A stretch of DNA of 64,000 nucleotides from Bradysia coprophila (GCF_014529535.1 NW_023503302.1:860062-924061), one strand, 5' to 3'. Shown: positions 22,570 through 34,834, numbered from the stretch's first letter. The notes: generated by a model from the sequence alone, not told the origin. Translations and numbers: made by a program.

Positions 22570-24080
22570 CTTACTTACTTTACCGGCGCTACAGCCACTT
22601 GTGGGCCTTGGCCTGGTCGAGAATCCGGTTCCAGCGTGCCCGATCATTCGCTGCACTTTGCCAACCTCTTATTCCCAGCGCCCGAAGATCTGATTCGACG
22701 CCATCTATCCATCGCATTTTAGGGCGTCCTACTCCTCTTCGCCCTTCTGGATCATTTCGGAATAACATTGAGGGGGCTCTGTTCCTGTCCATGCGTGCTA
22801 CATGTCCTGCCCACCTCAACCGTTGGACTTTCACCACTGCCACAATATCCGGCTCGCCAAAATCACGTTTCAATTCAAAGTTGTATCGTCGCCGCCACCT
22901 TTCGCCTTCACGCATCGCTCCGAAAATAGTACGAATGACCTTACGCTCGAACGTTAGGAGCAACTGTTCATCACTTCTCTTCACCGTCCAAGATTCGCAT
23001 CCATAGATCAGAACTGGACGAATGAGCGTTTTGTAAACTTGGCACTTCGTTTTCTTCGATATCAACTTTGAGCGTAAATGTTTGATTAGACCGTAATAGC
23101 ATCTGCTTGCCGCCATGATTCGTCTTTGGATTTCAGGTGTATTATCGCCATCTGAACGAATCAGCGCTCCAAGGTAGATGAATTCTTCGACTACCTCGAG
23201 GTTGTACTCTCCAATGCTTATCACGTCCCCTTGTTGATTGGCAACCGTATTGGGCTCGGCCTTCATGTACTTGGTTTTCGATTCGTTGATCATCAAACCC
23301 ATTCTCTCCGCTTGGATTTTCAGATTTGTGAAAGTGTCTACCGCTGCTGCATGTGTACGACTGGCAAGATCCAAGTCATCTGCAAAGCCCAGAACTTGAA
23401 CTGATCCATTCACCAGTGTTTTGTTGGTTTGGATACCAGCACGTCTCATTGCGATTTCCAAAGCCAAATTGAAGAGCAGGCAAGACAGTGCGTCGCCCTG
23501 TTTCAGCCCTTCCCTTACAGCAAAAACGTCAGACAAGTCATTTTGCACCTTGACACGACATCTGGTGCCCTCCAATGTCGCTTTCACAAGACGAATCAGT
23601 TTTGTTTCGAAGCCCAGCTCCTTCATCGCAACATACAATTCCCTACGCTTGGTCCTATCGTAGGCTTGCTTGAAGTCGATGAAAAGATGGTAAGTCCGGA
23701 CTTGAAATTCCCTGCCTTTTTGCAGAATCAGACGAAGGTTGAATATTTGGTCAGTTGTTGAGCGATCTCGTCTGAATCCGCCTTGATAATCTCCAATGAC
23801 TGCCTCAGCCCGTGGATTTAGTCTAACGAATAGCACTCGAGCAAAAACCTTGTACGCCGTGTTAAGCAAAGCAATACCACGGTAGTTTTCGCAAATCATC
23901 CTGTCACCTTTCTTGTGCAGAGGTAAAATGGCACCCTCTAACCACTGATCCGGTAACGATTCGTTGTTCCATATTCGCTCGACTAATTCATAAATCACCT
24001 TAGCCAATTCCTCACCACCCATTTTCAGCAGTTCCGCTGGTATATTATCCGGACCTGAAGCTTCATGACTAAACTTTTCC
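22570..24080 (-). mobile_element. 5'-truncated non-LTR retrotransposon with a long reverse-transcriptase frame
   Basis: A single open frame of at least 477 codons (22589-24022) runs on without a stop towards about 24080, adding EASGPDNIPAELLK before the first Met. It contains reverse-transcriptase motifs in order: ILPLHKKGDR, CENYRGIALLN, FIDFKQAYD, REGLKQGDALS, the catalytic FADDL and YLGALIRSDG. The thumb/C-terminal part follows (RPVLIYGCESW, VQRLRWAGHVARMD, GRRGVGRPKMRWIDGV). The N-terminal endonuclease is missing and an in-frame stop precedes the homology, so it is a truncated copy, but the RT frame is intact and so fairly young. Its clade differs from the relic at 9904. It lies just downstream of RhoU-like gene 2, on the same strand. 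Confidence 0.92.
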
Positions 24081-24272
24081 TATTACATCACCTTTAGCTG
24101 AAGGAGTTTTTCGACTATATTTAAAAAAAAAAACATAAATTTTCGTGTCGAACGTCTAATGATGTCCAAAAAAGTGTGGTAAATTTGTCATAAATTGTAA
24201 AAAAAAGAGTTAAATTTGTGATGATGATGATGAAGTCAGTTATTGGGACTGCAGATTGACATTGAATATTGG

Positions 24273-26677
24273 CTATCCGACACAGCACATGCAAAGAAAA
24301 TCTTGCCAACCGGTGTGCGATTCGTTATCCACTGGCAGTGTTTTGATCTTTTTTATCGCAATTTCGATAGCTGTATCGAAGGCGTCTTTAACGCCATCCT
24401 GTTTAAGAAATTGTAAATTTTATATTTTAGGTGATTACACTTAGAGGCAGTGAAATTTCATCATGAATTTTTCAGCTGGTTTTCAGCTAATCCACCTAAA
24501 CAATCAAAACTGATACGTCTTGATAGGGTTTTACCACTACCACGCGCGTGCGAGTAGCAGCTTCAACCATATGAACAAGTATAAACAGCTTTGATTGTAT
24601 GTGTGGATCAGCTGAAAAACAGCTGAAGAAAATTCATGCGGAAATTTCACTGCCTCTGACTGTCGGACACTATCCATCACTACCAAATTTATCTTACATT
24701 ATTTCGTGACGATGTCTCCATATACTTAGCTCGAATTGACCTAGCCAACTTGTGAGCTTCCTCCGATGCAACGGGACGTAAGTTTTGTTTCTGAAATTTT
24801 ACGACAAATAGTGACTCTAGAGAGAGAATAAGTGAATATCGGACTGAACGAACCTTCAACTCTGCAATAGTTTCTGAGTTGGATCGTAAATCGGTCTGCG
24901 TTCCGACAAGCAGCAGCGATGCGTTGGTGTGTCGAAATGTCGGTGCCCATTTACGTTTGATTGCATGAAATGATTCTGGTTGGACCACTGAGAAGCAAAG
25001 TAGAAAGACATTGCAATCGGGGTATGACAGACGACGCAACGGATCTAAAGCGTCCTGACCAGCAGTATCATAGAGCATTACTCGAACTAATCGTTCATTT
25101 ACGTCAACATCGACTGAAACGAGAAATTTACTGGTAATTAGTATATAATGGCGGCAGACGAGTTATTGTATCGCATGCAACGTACATTTGTAAACATCAG
25201 ATACTGTCGGTACATGCTGATCGTCGAATTTGTTTTTCAAGTATGAAAGAATCAAACTGGTCTTACCAACGGCGGCATTGCCAACAACGACGCACTTAAT
25301 TTCTATTTTGTGCGCCTCAGATCCTATGGAACACAAAATTTAATCATCATAAGTCGTGCTGACTTACAAAAACTCGAATAATACGTGCTCAGTACCTGCA
25401 TTCCATTCATCGTGTTTGTTTTCTTCGGGTAAACAATAGTCGACTCTTTCATTAGATAACGAAAGTGTGTCATGATTGCGCTAAAAATATACCGTAAATA
25501 AAACGCTAATTCGCAAGCTAAAATAGTGGTGGTGACTAGTGATGTCTCAGTGAAGACGAAGCCTCATTATGTCGAGATCTCTCGGGTTAATATTTGTACT
25601 GTCTTTCAATGTTAGATGAGACAACGCATTTCGGCGAAACAGGTAATTTTGGTAAGCAAAATATTAATCCAAAACTCGAGACCGAACTTTCCACTTTTCG
25701 GATTTGATCAACTTTATCTCACCTCAGTCGAGAGTTCGTTAAACTTTCCACCTTCTGATATGTATCCGATTGGATGCGAATAATGTGACGATTCGGTATA
25801 TTGATTTCCAGTTGTGAACGATGTTTCCATATCTTTCGTGATTGTTGTGTGATTAGAACGTTGATGACACATCGAGTACCGTTTCGGATTATTCCAATCA
25901 CGTTGAACCATGACCGGCATTGTCAGTGCTTGAACGCTTCGAGGCTTTCCAATGCAAGACTTTTTGGACAGCGGTTTCTGATCATTTTTATTGCCAAGTA
26001 ATGGTCGTTGTTCGAACGATCGAATGGATGATGTATCACTAGATAGAAAATGATAAAGTTGTGAATAAGTCAGCAGGTTCATTATAATTTCGTTCGGTGA
26101 CTTCTGCGTCAAGAACATTACATGATAAATACATCTCAGACTAAAATTCTCCCCCCCGTCCCTCCTCCCTGACGTTCTTCAAATCAAATTACGGATGTAA
26201 ATACGCTCACCTATAATTGGAGTCAAATTCGATTTCAAGAAAAATTTCATCATAGATATGCTCCTCTGAGATGCTGATGCTTCTTATAAAATCCCGGTAA
26301 TCTTGACGAAAAAATTCCGACCAGCACCGTTCCATATCAAGCAATGACACACGTAATTTACAAGCTGACTGCAATTGTGATTCGCAAAGCGAACAAATCG
26401 ATTTCGGATATTCCGGCTTACAAACCAACTTTGAATTGGTTAACATTCTGAACGATTCAAGGTTTTCCTTATCAATCTTTTTGCTTGCTCGTTTCAGGCA
26501 AAATCTGCACAATTGCTTGAGACCGATGGAATTGTTGATTATTTCATGGAATTTAACGATGTTGATGGCATAATTATTCTGAGTATCGTTTCGTCCAAAA
26601 TACCCATGATGGAAGTCAAACAGATCCATGTCTGAGTTATTATATCCATATGTCTTTTGCGAATACATATTGCTCAT
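24273..26677 (-). CDS. ZAD zinc-finger domain joined to a RhoU-like GTPase, copy 2
   Basis: Exons in transcript order: 26677-26211, 26038-25723, 25480-25396, 25323-25186, 25113-24854, 24790-24698 and 24398-24273, giving 494 residues. All junctions keep phase. Residues about 56-125 form a zinc-finger associated domain: CRFC, then about 34 residues later [13 protein letters not shown], followed by a helix ending near MERCW. A Ser/Arg/Asn-rich linker of about 160 residues leads to the GTPase domain: P-loop GNAAVGKT, switch [29 protein letters not shown]. The tail ends FLCMCCVG, a Cys cluster suited to palmitoylation. GTPase exon lengths equal those of copy 1 (138, 260, 93 bp). The fifth donor (GTTCGT) is unusual. 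ZADs normally dimerise insect transcription factors; on a GTPase the role is unknown. Two separate genes cannot be fully excluded without RNA data. Confidence 0.85.
24443..24658. mobile_element. MITE in the last intron of RhoU-like gene 2
   Basis: The left end AGAGGCAGTGAAATTTC is mirrored exactly by GAAATTTCACTGCCTCT on the right. Weaker inverted similarity continues inwards (TGAATTTTTCAGCTGG / CAGCTGAAGAAAATTCA). The total is about 216 bp with no coding capacity, wholly inside the intron between exons 6 and 7. A fragment like its inner arm (GATCAGCTGAAAAACAG) recurs at about 52276. Confidence 0.75.
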
Positions 26678-28149
26678 TCGTCAATTTCTTTTTCTTTCTT
26701 TTCAACTGATGTGCACTTATTTACATCAATAACTACAGAAATTACAAAAAGTTGATGGCAATAATTAGTACAGCAATTAAAATTTACAAATAAAATGTGT
26801 GGACATGATAAATACGCGACGTAATTTTTGCAAATAAAGTACAGTCGGTAGATGTAACAGCTGGGTCTTTGAAAATTTCATTGTTTGGTTAGCTCTTTTG
26901 TCATCAAGGGATCAAAAATGATCTAGCTGCCGTAATGCGCTAGTACATCGATTAAAACAAAATTTGATGATGGAATTCAAAAAAAAAGAACACGGAAATT
27001 ACATTCGCTGGTACTATACATGCCGTATAGAGAAATCATCGTAAACACATTATCTCACATCCCTTGTCACATCCACATTATATGCTTATGAACATGATAT
27101 TTTCGCTAAATTCTACCTCAGAGATTTAACATCAACGAGATGGTACTTAAAGTGGAAAAGTTTTTTTTTCTCTCCTTCGCTTCAGAAAACGGTCATAATA
27201 ATAATATCCATTTTACCTGGGATTTTGTGGTGATTGTCCCCCTTCTTGACAATCAAGCAGAGCATAATAAGATCATCTCAATGTAAGAATCTTGAATATG
27301 TAAATACGGTAATAAATATCTTAAATCCCTACAAGAAAACGGTGTACATATTGCAGTTGAGATGTTGAAATAAATGTAAATTTCTGGAAATCTCAATCTA
27401 TCTATGTTATTTTTAATAATATTTCGCAATTTAACTTTACGCTCCCGTAAAGTGGATTGAAGTTGAAGTGTGGACGTAACGAAACTTAGTTACTTAGTTT
27501 CGACCATAGAGGTAGACACATGCATAAATAATTTTTAATTTATAATATTCATAAAATCGAAACGCAGTAGAATTCTACCATCACGGTGGGGTTAAACGAA
27601 TTTTAAATAAAAATGTCAACTTCCATCTCGGTTCTTTTCATAGCTGAGTTAGGGTAGGCATGTACTATCCAACGGCATATGTTTCAGGCGCAACCGCTGA
27701 GCCGTTTCTGAGAACAACTAGGAATATCGTCGCCTGGTCCCGTGGAAGTTGCTGGACCAGTGGATGAAACTGGAATCGGTAGGGGGACAAATTCTAAGAT
27801 CAACCATGTAAAAATTATTTCACTCGGGAACTTGGTCGCAGAGCAATAGAAGCTGAAAGTCGCAATTTTACCCCCATCATCACCCCCACGACGAAGCGCC
27901 CAACGTAGCACTGTAACAGCGATTCTAGACGAACCTAATGTGCTCTTTCGAATGGCAACAACAAAGTTTTCGCTGATGCGATTTTTCGAAATAAATTCAA
28001 TTGTTGGTATTTAACCTTGTATTTTTTAACGAAAAAGACATTTAAAATAGATTAACAGTGGAAATCAGCTTTTGGGAATGAGGGTTTTTTTAATACTCAA
28101 AAATTATCGAAAGTTCGCCCTATTTTTGGAGGCCAATACAAAAACTTAA

Positions 28150-29090
28150 AATAGGTAGGTACTAATCGCACAAAGTGCGAATAGTCAAATAAAGACTAAT
28201 CGCACAAAGTGCGAATAGTTAAATAAAGACTAATAGCACTTTGTGCGAATAGTCAAATAAAGTCTATTCGCACCTTGTGCGTAAAGTCAAATATAGTTTA
28301 TTCGCACTTTGTGCGAATAGTCAAATAAAGACTATTCGTACAATGTGCCGTTAGCCTTTATTTGACTATTCGCACAAAGTGCGATTAGTCTTTATTTCAC
28401 TATTCGCACTTTTCGAGTAAACTGAAAAGCTTCGAATGATGCAGTTAATGAAGCTAGCATTGACATAAATCATTAAAATGTAACCGTTGATTATTATGTT
28501 TTGACATATTTTGACATAATCACCATCTTCTACAAACATTTTGTAGATTGAGAATCACTCTCTCCTTCAAATAGTTTGTAAAAGGTAGCATGATTTTCTT
28601 CTTTGTAAACACTTTGTAAAAGGAACCATCACTCTCCTCTACAAACACTTTGTAAAAGAAATTATCAGTCTATAGACTGATACAAACACTTTGTAAAAAG
28701 AAATAATCACTATCTTCTACAAACACTTCGTAGATGGAAGCAACACTCTACTCTACAAATACTTTGTAAAAGGAAGCGGAACTCTATTCTACAAACACTT
28801 TTAAAAAGAAAGCAACACTTTTTCTAAAAACACTTTGTAAAAGGAACCATCACTCTCCTGTACAAACACTTTGTAAAAGAAATTATCAGTCTATCCTACA
28901 AACACTTTGTAAAAGGAAGCAATCTTCTACTAATTATCATGTTTTAATTCAATGCTGGCTATAGAAATAACATAATAAAAAACTTTTCAGTCTACACACT
29001 CTGCGCGAATAGTGAAATAAAGACTAATGACACTTTGTGCGAATAGTCAAATAAAGATTTTGTGTCACTTTGTGCGAATAGCCTTTTCGC
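28150..29090. repeat. Composite satellite island: palindromic units flanking a 36-bp minisatellite
   Basis: Part 1 (28150-28420) has about eight units of 33-36 bp built from GCACAAAGTGCGAATAGTCA and AATAAAGACTA; the core appears in both orientations. Part 2 (about 28520-28930) has about eleven degenerate units of about 36 bp with the core CTACAAACACTTTGTAAAAG and a variable spacer (GGAACCATCACTCTCCT and similar). Part 3 (about 28995-29085) returns to the part 1 unit. The arrangement suggests one mobile or foldback element with internal tandem repeats rather than three independent arrays. Confidence 0.8.
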
Positions 29091-31137
29091 TTAAAATAAT
29101 TTGGATTTCTGCCAAATGAGCTATTTCCTACTGGTTATAGAACACAGCTACATACGGCTAGACGAAGATTTTAAAAAAATGTCTCTACGTACTCATGTAC
29201 GTATCACAATTAAAAAACCTAATCTATCGAGGAATCATGTTCAAAAAAGGAAGAAGAAAGTAATCTCTACTCAAAAACGTGAGGTAAATAAAGTTAACTT
29301 TATTTCTTCTTATTATTATTTCACTGTGGCGAAACTTAGCCTCAAGTTTTTGAGTAATAGTATATTACTTCCCTTCGGGTGGGGCGGTAACACCCCACTT
29401 ATCGAATACACAACTTGGAACCTCGTAAGTACAATGCCTTACGTGATTAGGCAATGTAAATGTAAATGAAACATGCCATAACGCGGAAAATATCTTACTT
29501 GGTAATGGATCAAATGGTGGCAATGGCAATTCTTGTGTGTTTACCAACCTGGACTACGATTCGATCGCCAAAATTCACACAGCAGTGCCATTTCCAGCAT
29601 TTGTTACATTGGTTCTTTTGATAACTCATCGTAGAGATATTTTCTCTAAAAAACTTTTGTAAAAATAATATTTCATTTTGTTTGAGACATTTCATTTTAA
29701 GGGACAAAAACTTCAGATGTCCCAATCACACTTTGTCATACAGTAAAAGACTTTGTCTCAATAATGTAATCAATAAATCGAATTCCGTGCTACTTTTCCA
29801 AGATTTTTAGACCTCCCGCACGTTGCCAACAAGCGCTAGAGAGTTACTTTACTTTTTCTTAGTATAAAATGGCGATTTAGAGTTGTTTTTTTTTCACTAT
29901 TCGGTCACTTGGTCACTAGAAAACCAACTATTTTCGGTATATTTAATCACTTTTTTACTATTTCTTGAAGAAAATGCCACTCTGCCGTGCTTATAAGTAT
30001 TGCTTATATTATTTATAATAAATAACGCGATTGACGTAAGCCTCTCCGTCATGTAAAAAAGGATGGAGCACCGTTCTGGATCTGGACCTGATGTGAGTCG
30101 TTGATTGCATTATAACTTCCTTTCCTTCCGAAAGGAAATGTAAAACAATTTGTACGAAATGAATGATTTAAGATAAGGCACAAATTTATAGTAATCTCTC
30201 TTCCTACATGTTTCACGTATAATTAGTATTTCGAATCATGAAATTCCATTACCCCATAAAACCGCAATTCAATAAATCAATCCAACACTAACCTGACCTA
30301 ATTTTCTACATAAATAATTTGAAATTGAACGTAGAAACATGAGGTAGTTACAGCACAACATACACCAAAAATATCATAATGTACAGGAACTGTATTTAAT
30401 ACATCAATTTATTCCCCAGAGTGTTAAGCCATATAAGTGAATGTTAACCGAAATCGTAATTTCGAGATTTATGGATACATTGAGATTTTGGTGGATCAGT
30501 ATGTCAAGCTATTTGCCGAAATTAATTACTTCTGTTATCTCTTTTCATTACCGGCCGCAATAGTGCAGGGGTGTAGTTAGCACTGTTAGTGTTAAACTTA
30601 GAATTTTGCACCAGCGAAATTAATTTTTTCTTGGACCGGCAAAGCAACTTTTTAAAGCTGTGTTAACTATGAAAAAAGCTGTTGGCACAAAAAATATATA
30701 ATACCATAAACGCAAACATGCTACGCACTCTAACTCGAGTTTTTTTTTTGTGAATGCAAATATTAACTTCGATCGTTGGAGTTATTATTTATTCAAGTGG
30801 TTTTGCTATGCATAGAAAAATAAAATAATCCAGAACCGTATGATGTACGAACAGAAACCAAAACAGTTTAAAGTTCAATTAATGTCGTATATTTCATATA
30901 CTGGGTATTTTAAATGAAATTCAACGAGTTGCTAAACCAGCGAATAAAACAAATGGACATTTTTATGTTGCGTTTGGCTTTGTTTCCCTAGCTATTTGCG
31001 TGAAAATGACTCAAAAATACCATCACAGTATTCAGTGATTGTTCTGTGCCACCGCTCTTTCAATTTGCATTGTATTCGGCGATTCGTTTTTATGCTTGTG
31101 GCTATTGGTTGGTGCGTTCTTTTTTTTTGTTTTTAGA

Positions 31138-31340
31138 CCCGTACGAAGTACTGGGGTCTTATAGGTTTACGCATGGGTTTGTAACACGTCGGACATCTAT
31201 ATTTAACTATATACAGCTATATTGAGCTATATGCAGGCATATAGAGCTATATAATAGCATATTCATCCGTGAAATGTTTATTTATAGGTAAATATAGCTG
31301 TTTAAATAGGAATTTATGAAAGTTGACTTCGTACGGGGCT
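31138..31340. repeat. Segment bounded by inverted CCCGTACGAAGT motifs with AGCTATAT repeats
   Basis: ACCCGTACGAAGTAC at about 31138 is mirrored by GACTTCGTACGGGGC at about 31324. Between them, at 31200-31265, are five or more degenerate copies of AGCTATAT. A further partial motif (TTTCGTACGGGTCGGCG) is at about 31498. This is probably a fragment of a mobile element; the family is not identified. Confidence 0.4.
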
Positions 31341-34300
31341 GTCTATATTGCCTCCGGCAATTTATTTGTATATAATAACAAGGCAAAGAGTGGATAATGG
31401 AAGTGATTTTAAAGGGCGAAAAGCTTTTCAGTAGAGAAGAAAATGAAGTAAGAGAAATGAAGAGTTCTACATTAAAGGCTTTTGATACGAATAAGTGTTT
31501 CGTACGGGTCGGCGTTAGCTATGTTTTGTTCGTTAGTTGGGTTAATGACCTAAACTGGTCCTCACTGACAGAAATTTTTCTGATTTGCTGAAAAATGTGT
31601 TCAGCATCCGTTTTGCTGTTTAACACTAAGTTAACAGGGCCGAACTCGCCATACTGGCCATACTGGCCATACTGGGCTGTTTGCATTTTTAAATGCATAC
31701 GTTAAACTCAGGGGCCTGAAAAATCAATTTTATTAGTCGCTTTAGAAATCGCCTGACTGACCGTTCCAGCCAGCCAGTAAGGCGAGACGCGAGGTAATAT
31801 CGCCTATTTTTCCGTCGCTGGTTTATCAACCATAAGATGACATAATTCGAAAATCGCGTTTGGATTAAAAGGGTCATATCTTGCCCACAAGTCTTGAACC
31901 TGTCAGTCTCTGCTCTGCGTTATCACTAAATCGGAAAGTGCGCAAAGGGCTAAATAATTGTTGCGGACTCCCCTTCCGATTAGGAATCAAGGAATTCATC
32001 GGTGGTTCTATGAAATTCTTCACATGATTTTGTCTGGTCGTATAGATATACTTTATCACACAGATATACATCGCAAATCGATTGGACAATCATTAGAAGT
32101 GAATAAAACGGCATTAGAGCACTTGGAAATTTTTTGAACATCTCTAAATTTTGCCCTAAAAAAACCGGTTCAACTTGATGATGGACGAGTCACAGATTTA
32201 ATGATTGCTGTTCAACACAAAGTTTTTCTGGTGTAAAAATTGTAGCGAAAAAAGTTCTTTTTCTACTGATTTTGAATTATACGGCAAAGTTTTTATAAAA
32301 GGGCACAGAATAAAGGGACACAGAAATTTTCTGAAACTGTCACAGTCAACCATCTAACAATATGATACTTAAAATGACAACGAACTTCATCTTCCTTGCA
32401 ATAAGGACAACATAAGCTTTATTTCGTTATGCCTATACTCCATAAAATTTTTTGTCGTTGTTGTTGTAGTTCACGAATCTAACTAAACATTGAATTTTCC
32501 ACAGAATTTTCCTTGCCATGTACACATAATTATATTACATTATGTGTAAAACGACACAAGAGTACTTCATCTTTCTTTTTTTTTGGTTCTGTTACATATT
32601 CCTACCCGTACCCATTCAATTCTGTAACGTCCTCACATAAACTATGAATAAGGGTCGGATGTTGCAGAGGTGGATGTCTTCTACAGTTAGTTGTGTGTGT
32701 GCATATATGAACATATGTAGATTTTTACATCATTCCCGACTTACAATAAAAAAGAAGCGAAATGTGAAATAGGCTTTTTTCGTGCAATAAAAGTATATTG
32801 TACGGTGAAGAGGCCCATACAAACTGAATCAAAAATAAGTTCGCCTTATATACCGCATATTTAAAACATAAAAGTAACAAGTTCGGATGTAAAATAGTTG
32901 GAAAAATAGGTTGCCTCAGTCAACGTAGGTATAAGAGATTCAATTATTTCTTTCAGAAACGGTGACTTATCCATCTAAAAACACGACAAATAATCTTCGT
33001 GCTCAGGACTGCGTTTCCTTAAATATGCTGTATGAAGTACAAGATTCTTAACCGCACTCTAGGCAATACATTAAAGCTAAGGAGTAACATATTTAGTGGT
33101 TCAATAAACTTGATATGTGTAAACAAAGTTATCTTAACCTATTACAGACGGCAAGCATATATTATTATCGGGTCTATTACTTCCATCGATCAAAGTATTT
33201 TTAATCTGCTGATTTCAAATCTCGTACTTCAATTTTTTTAACATTCATTTTACTTAATAAAGTACCATATTACCCATAGCTTGTCATTATTTTTGTCGTC
33301 GTTATCGATAACAGATGAATAGCCGTATGTGACAGGTTAAAAAGGATTAATTAGATTAGATGTATGAAAGAGCTTGTCTAACGATCGTATGTAAACGACG
33401 TCTACGTTCACCGGGAAAGGAGGTCTGGCCAAGTGGTGAGACGACATGTAAAACGTAATGGGCGAGGGAATATAATAACTGTAGTAAGTAAAGACTCTCT
33501 CCACGGCTAAGCTTGAATTTTTGAGTAGAATTACATATGTTACACCGATGAGAAAGGACAGACTACTGTAACCATCTGGGTCAAAATCCTACGCTTTTCA
33601 TTCTTGTAACTTTTTTTCTTGTTCGAATATTCGGCAATGCGATTTTCAAATGTAAGAAAAGTTTTTCGAACTTTTCAATTGTCTCCAATCCAATTTAATA
33701 TTTGAATATTGTCATACAAGTCAATACAGTTCCCCAGCAAAATTTTGTATGGATGGATGGATGCACAGAAAGTATAAATTTAACACATACTCACATCCTC
33801 TCACATAAGTTTTACCGTGCACGTCGTTTATAGTTTCTGGTACAGAATTTTATATCTCTATATAGTTCCTACAACAATTGAATACATGAAAAGGCTTCAT
33901 TCAATTTAAGCATCCCAAATAAATGTAATCTCGTCTCAACTATAGTAAAAATTGACCTGGACTTCTGATTAAATAACCTTAAATAAGGACTGATGAAATA
34001 GTTTGAGCTCAGCATAAGTTTGATTATATTTTTTTTGTATATGCAATTTAAAAGCAGACAAGCGAGACGGTGAGAGATGTATTTTAATCAATTGATTTCT
34101 TGTTTCTGATTGAATGTCAGTCCTTGATATAGTGTCCGATTTGTTAACAAGAATACGGCATATATTACGAAACGAAAATGAGGAAACAACAGTTTTCTTA
34201 ACTCAGTGACGAAAAGTAAAGCTTCCCAATGCCTTTTTTGAGTAAACTGTTGTACGCAACTCGGTGATAAAAACTTTTCTAGGCAGGCGTTATCGTACTC

Positions 34301-34487
34301 GGTCTACGAATGCTTTTAGGTATTAGGTGTGTAGATTGTTACTCGAGGCCGCAAGTCGTGAGGTTAAGTTGATCGCGACGAAACTTACCTCAGATTTAAA
34401 GCTCGTTATCCAGACCCGGAGCTAAAAAAATCGACAAATCCTTAAAACGGGTAGAAACAAACGTTATGAAAATTCCATGTTCACTTT

Positions 34488-34834
34488 AACTAGAATTGAG
34501 TTACAAACAATTTTTTTTTTTATTTTTTATCGATGGAGAACCTAATTATAAGACACTTTGTCTCGTATCATATGCCAAAAAAAGTTAAAACTTTTTTTAT
34601 AAATCATTTTGAAAGTCACTGAAAACACGAAAATTCGAATCGAAATACAAAAATTTTTGATGACATACTGTATTTCTATTCGAATTTTCGTGTTTTTAGT
34701 GACTTTCAAACTGATTTATAAAAAAAGTTTTAACTTTTTTTGGCATATGATACGAGACAAAGTGTCTTATAATTAGGTTCTCCATCGATAAAAAATAAAA
34801 AAAAAATTTGTTTATAACTCAATTAGAACTATTA
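34488..34834. mobile_element. Long near-perfect hairpin (foldback element)
   Basis: The left arm (about 34488-34650) and right arm (about 34670-34834) are reverse complements over about 160 bp with few mismatches. They include ATCGATGGAGAACCTAATTA, AGACACTTTGTCTCGTATCA and CACGAAAATTCGAAT with their mirror images, around a loop of about 20 bp. The outer ends are AT-rich (T10 and A10 runs). There is no coding capacity. A transcript would give an siRNA-type long hairpin. Confidence 0.85.

Noticed and set aside
22563-23761. Plus-strand open frames across the LINE at 22570-24080
   Set aside because: They are antisense to the reverse-transcriptase frame, which explains the openness.
27684-27911. 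75-codon minus-strand frame with GC-richer content and a Pro/Ser/Thr-rich end
   Set aside because: No homology recognised and no supporting splice partners; possibly a mobile-element fragment.
28150-28420. CRISPR-like spacing of the palindromic units
   Set aside because: Spacers are themselves repeated and units invert; the context is an insect genome, so it is a satellite, not a CRISPR array.
29101-29469. 122-codon plus-strand frame after the satellite island
   Set aside because: The sequence near 29290-29400 resembles dispersed segments near 12600 and 33480; no domain, so treated as repeat DNA.
33418-33490. tRNA-like start (GGTCTGGCCAAGTGGTGAGACG)
   Set aside because: No T-arm consensus (GGTTCGAATCC-like) or acceptor pairing follows at the right distance.
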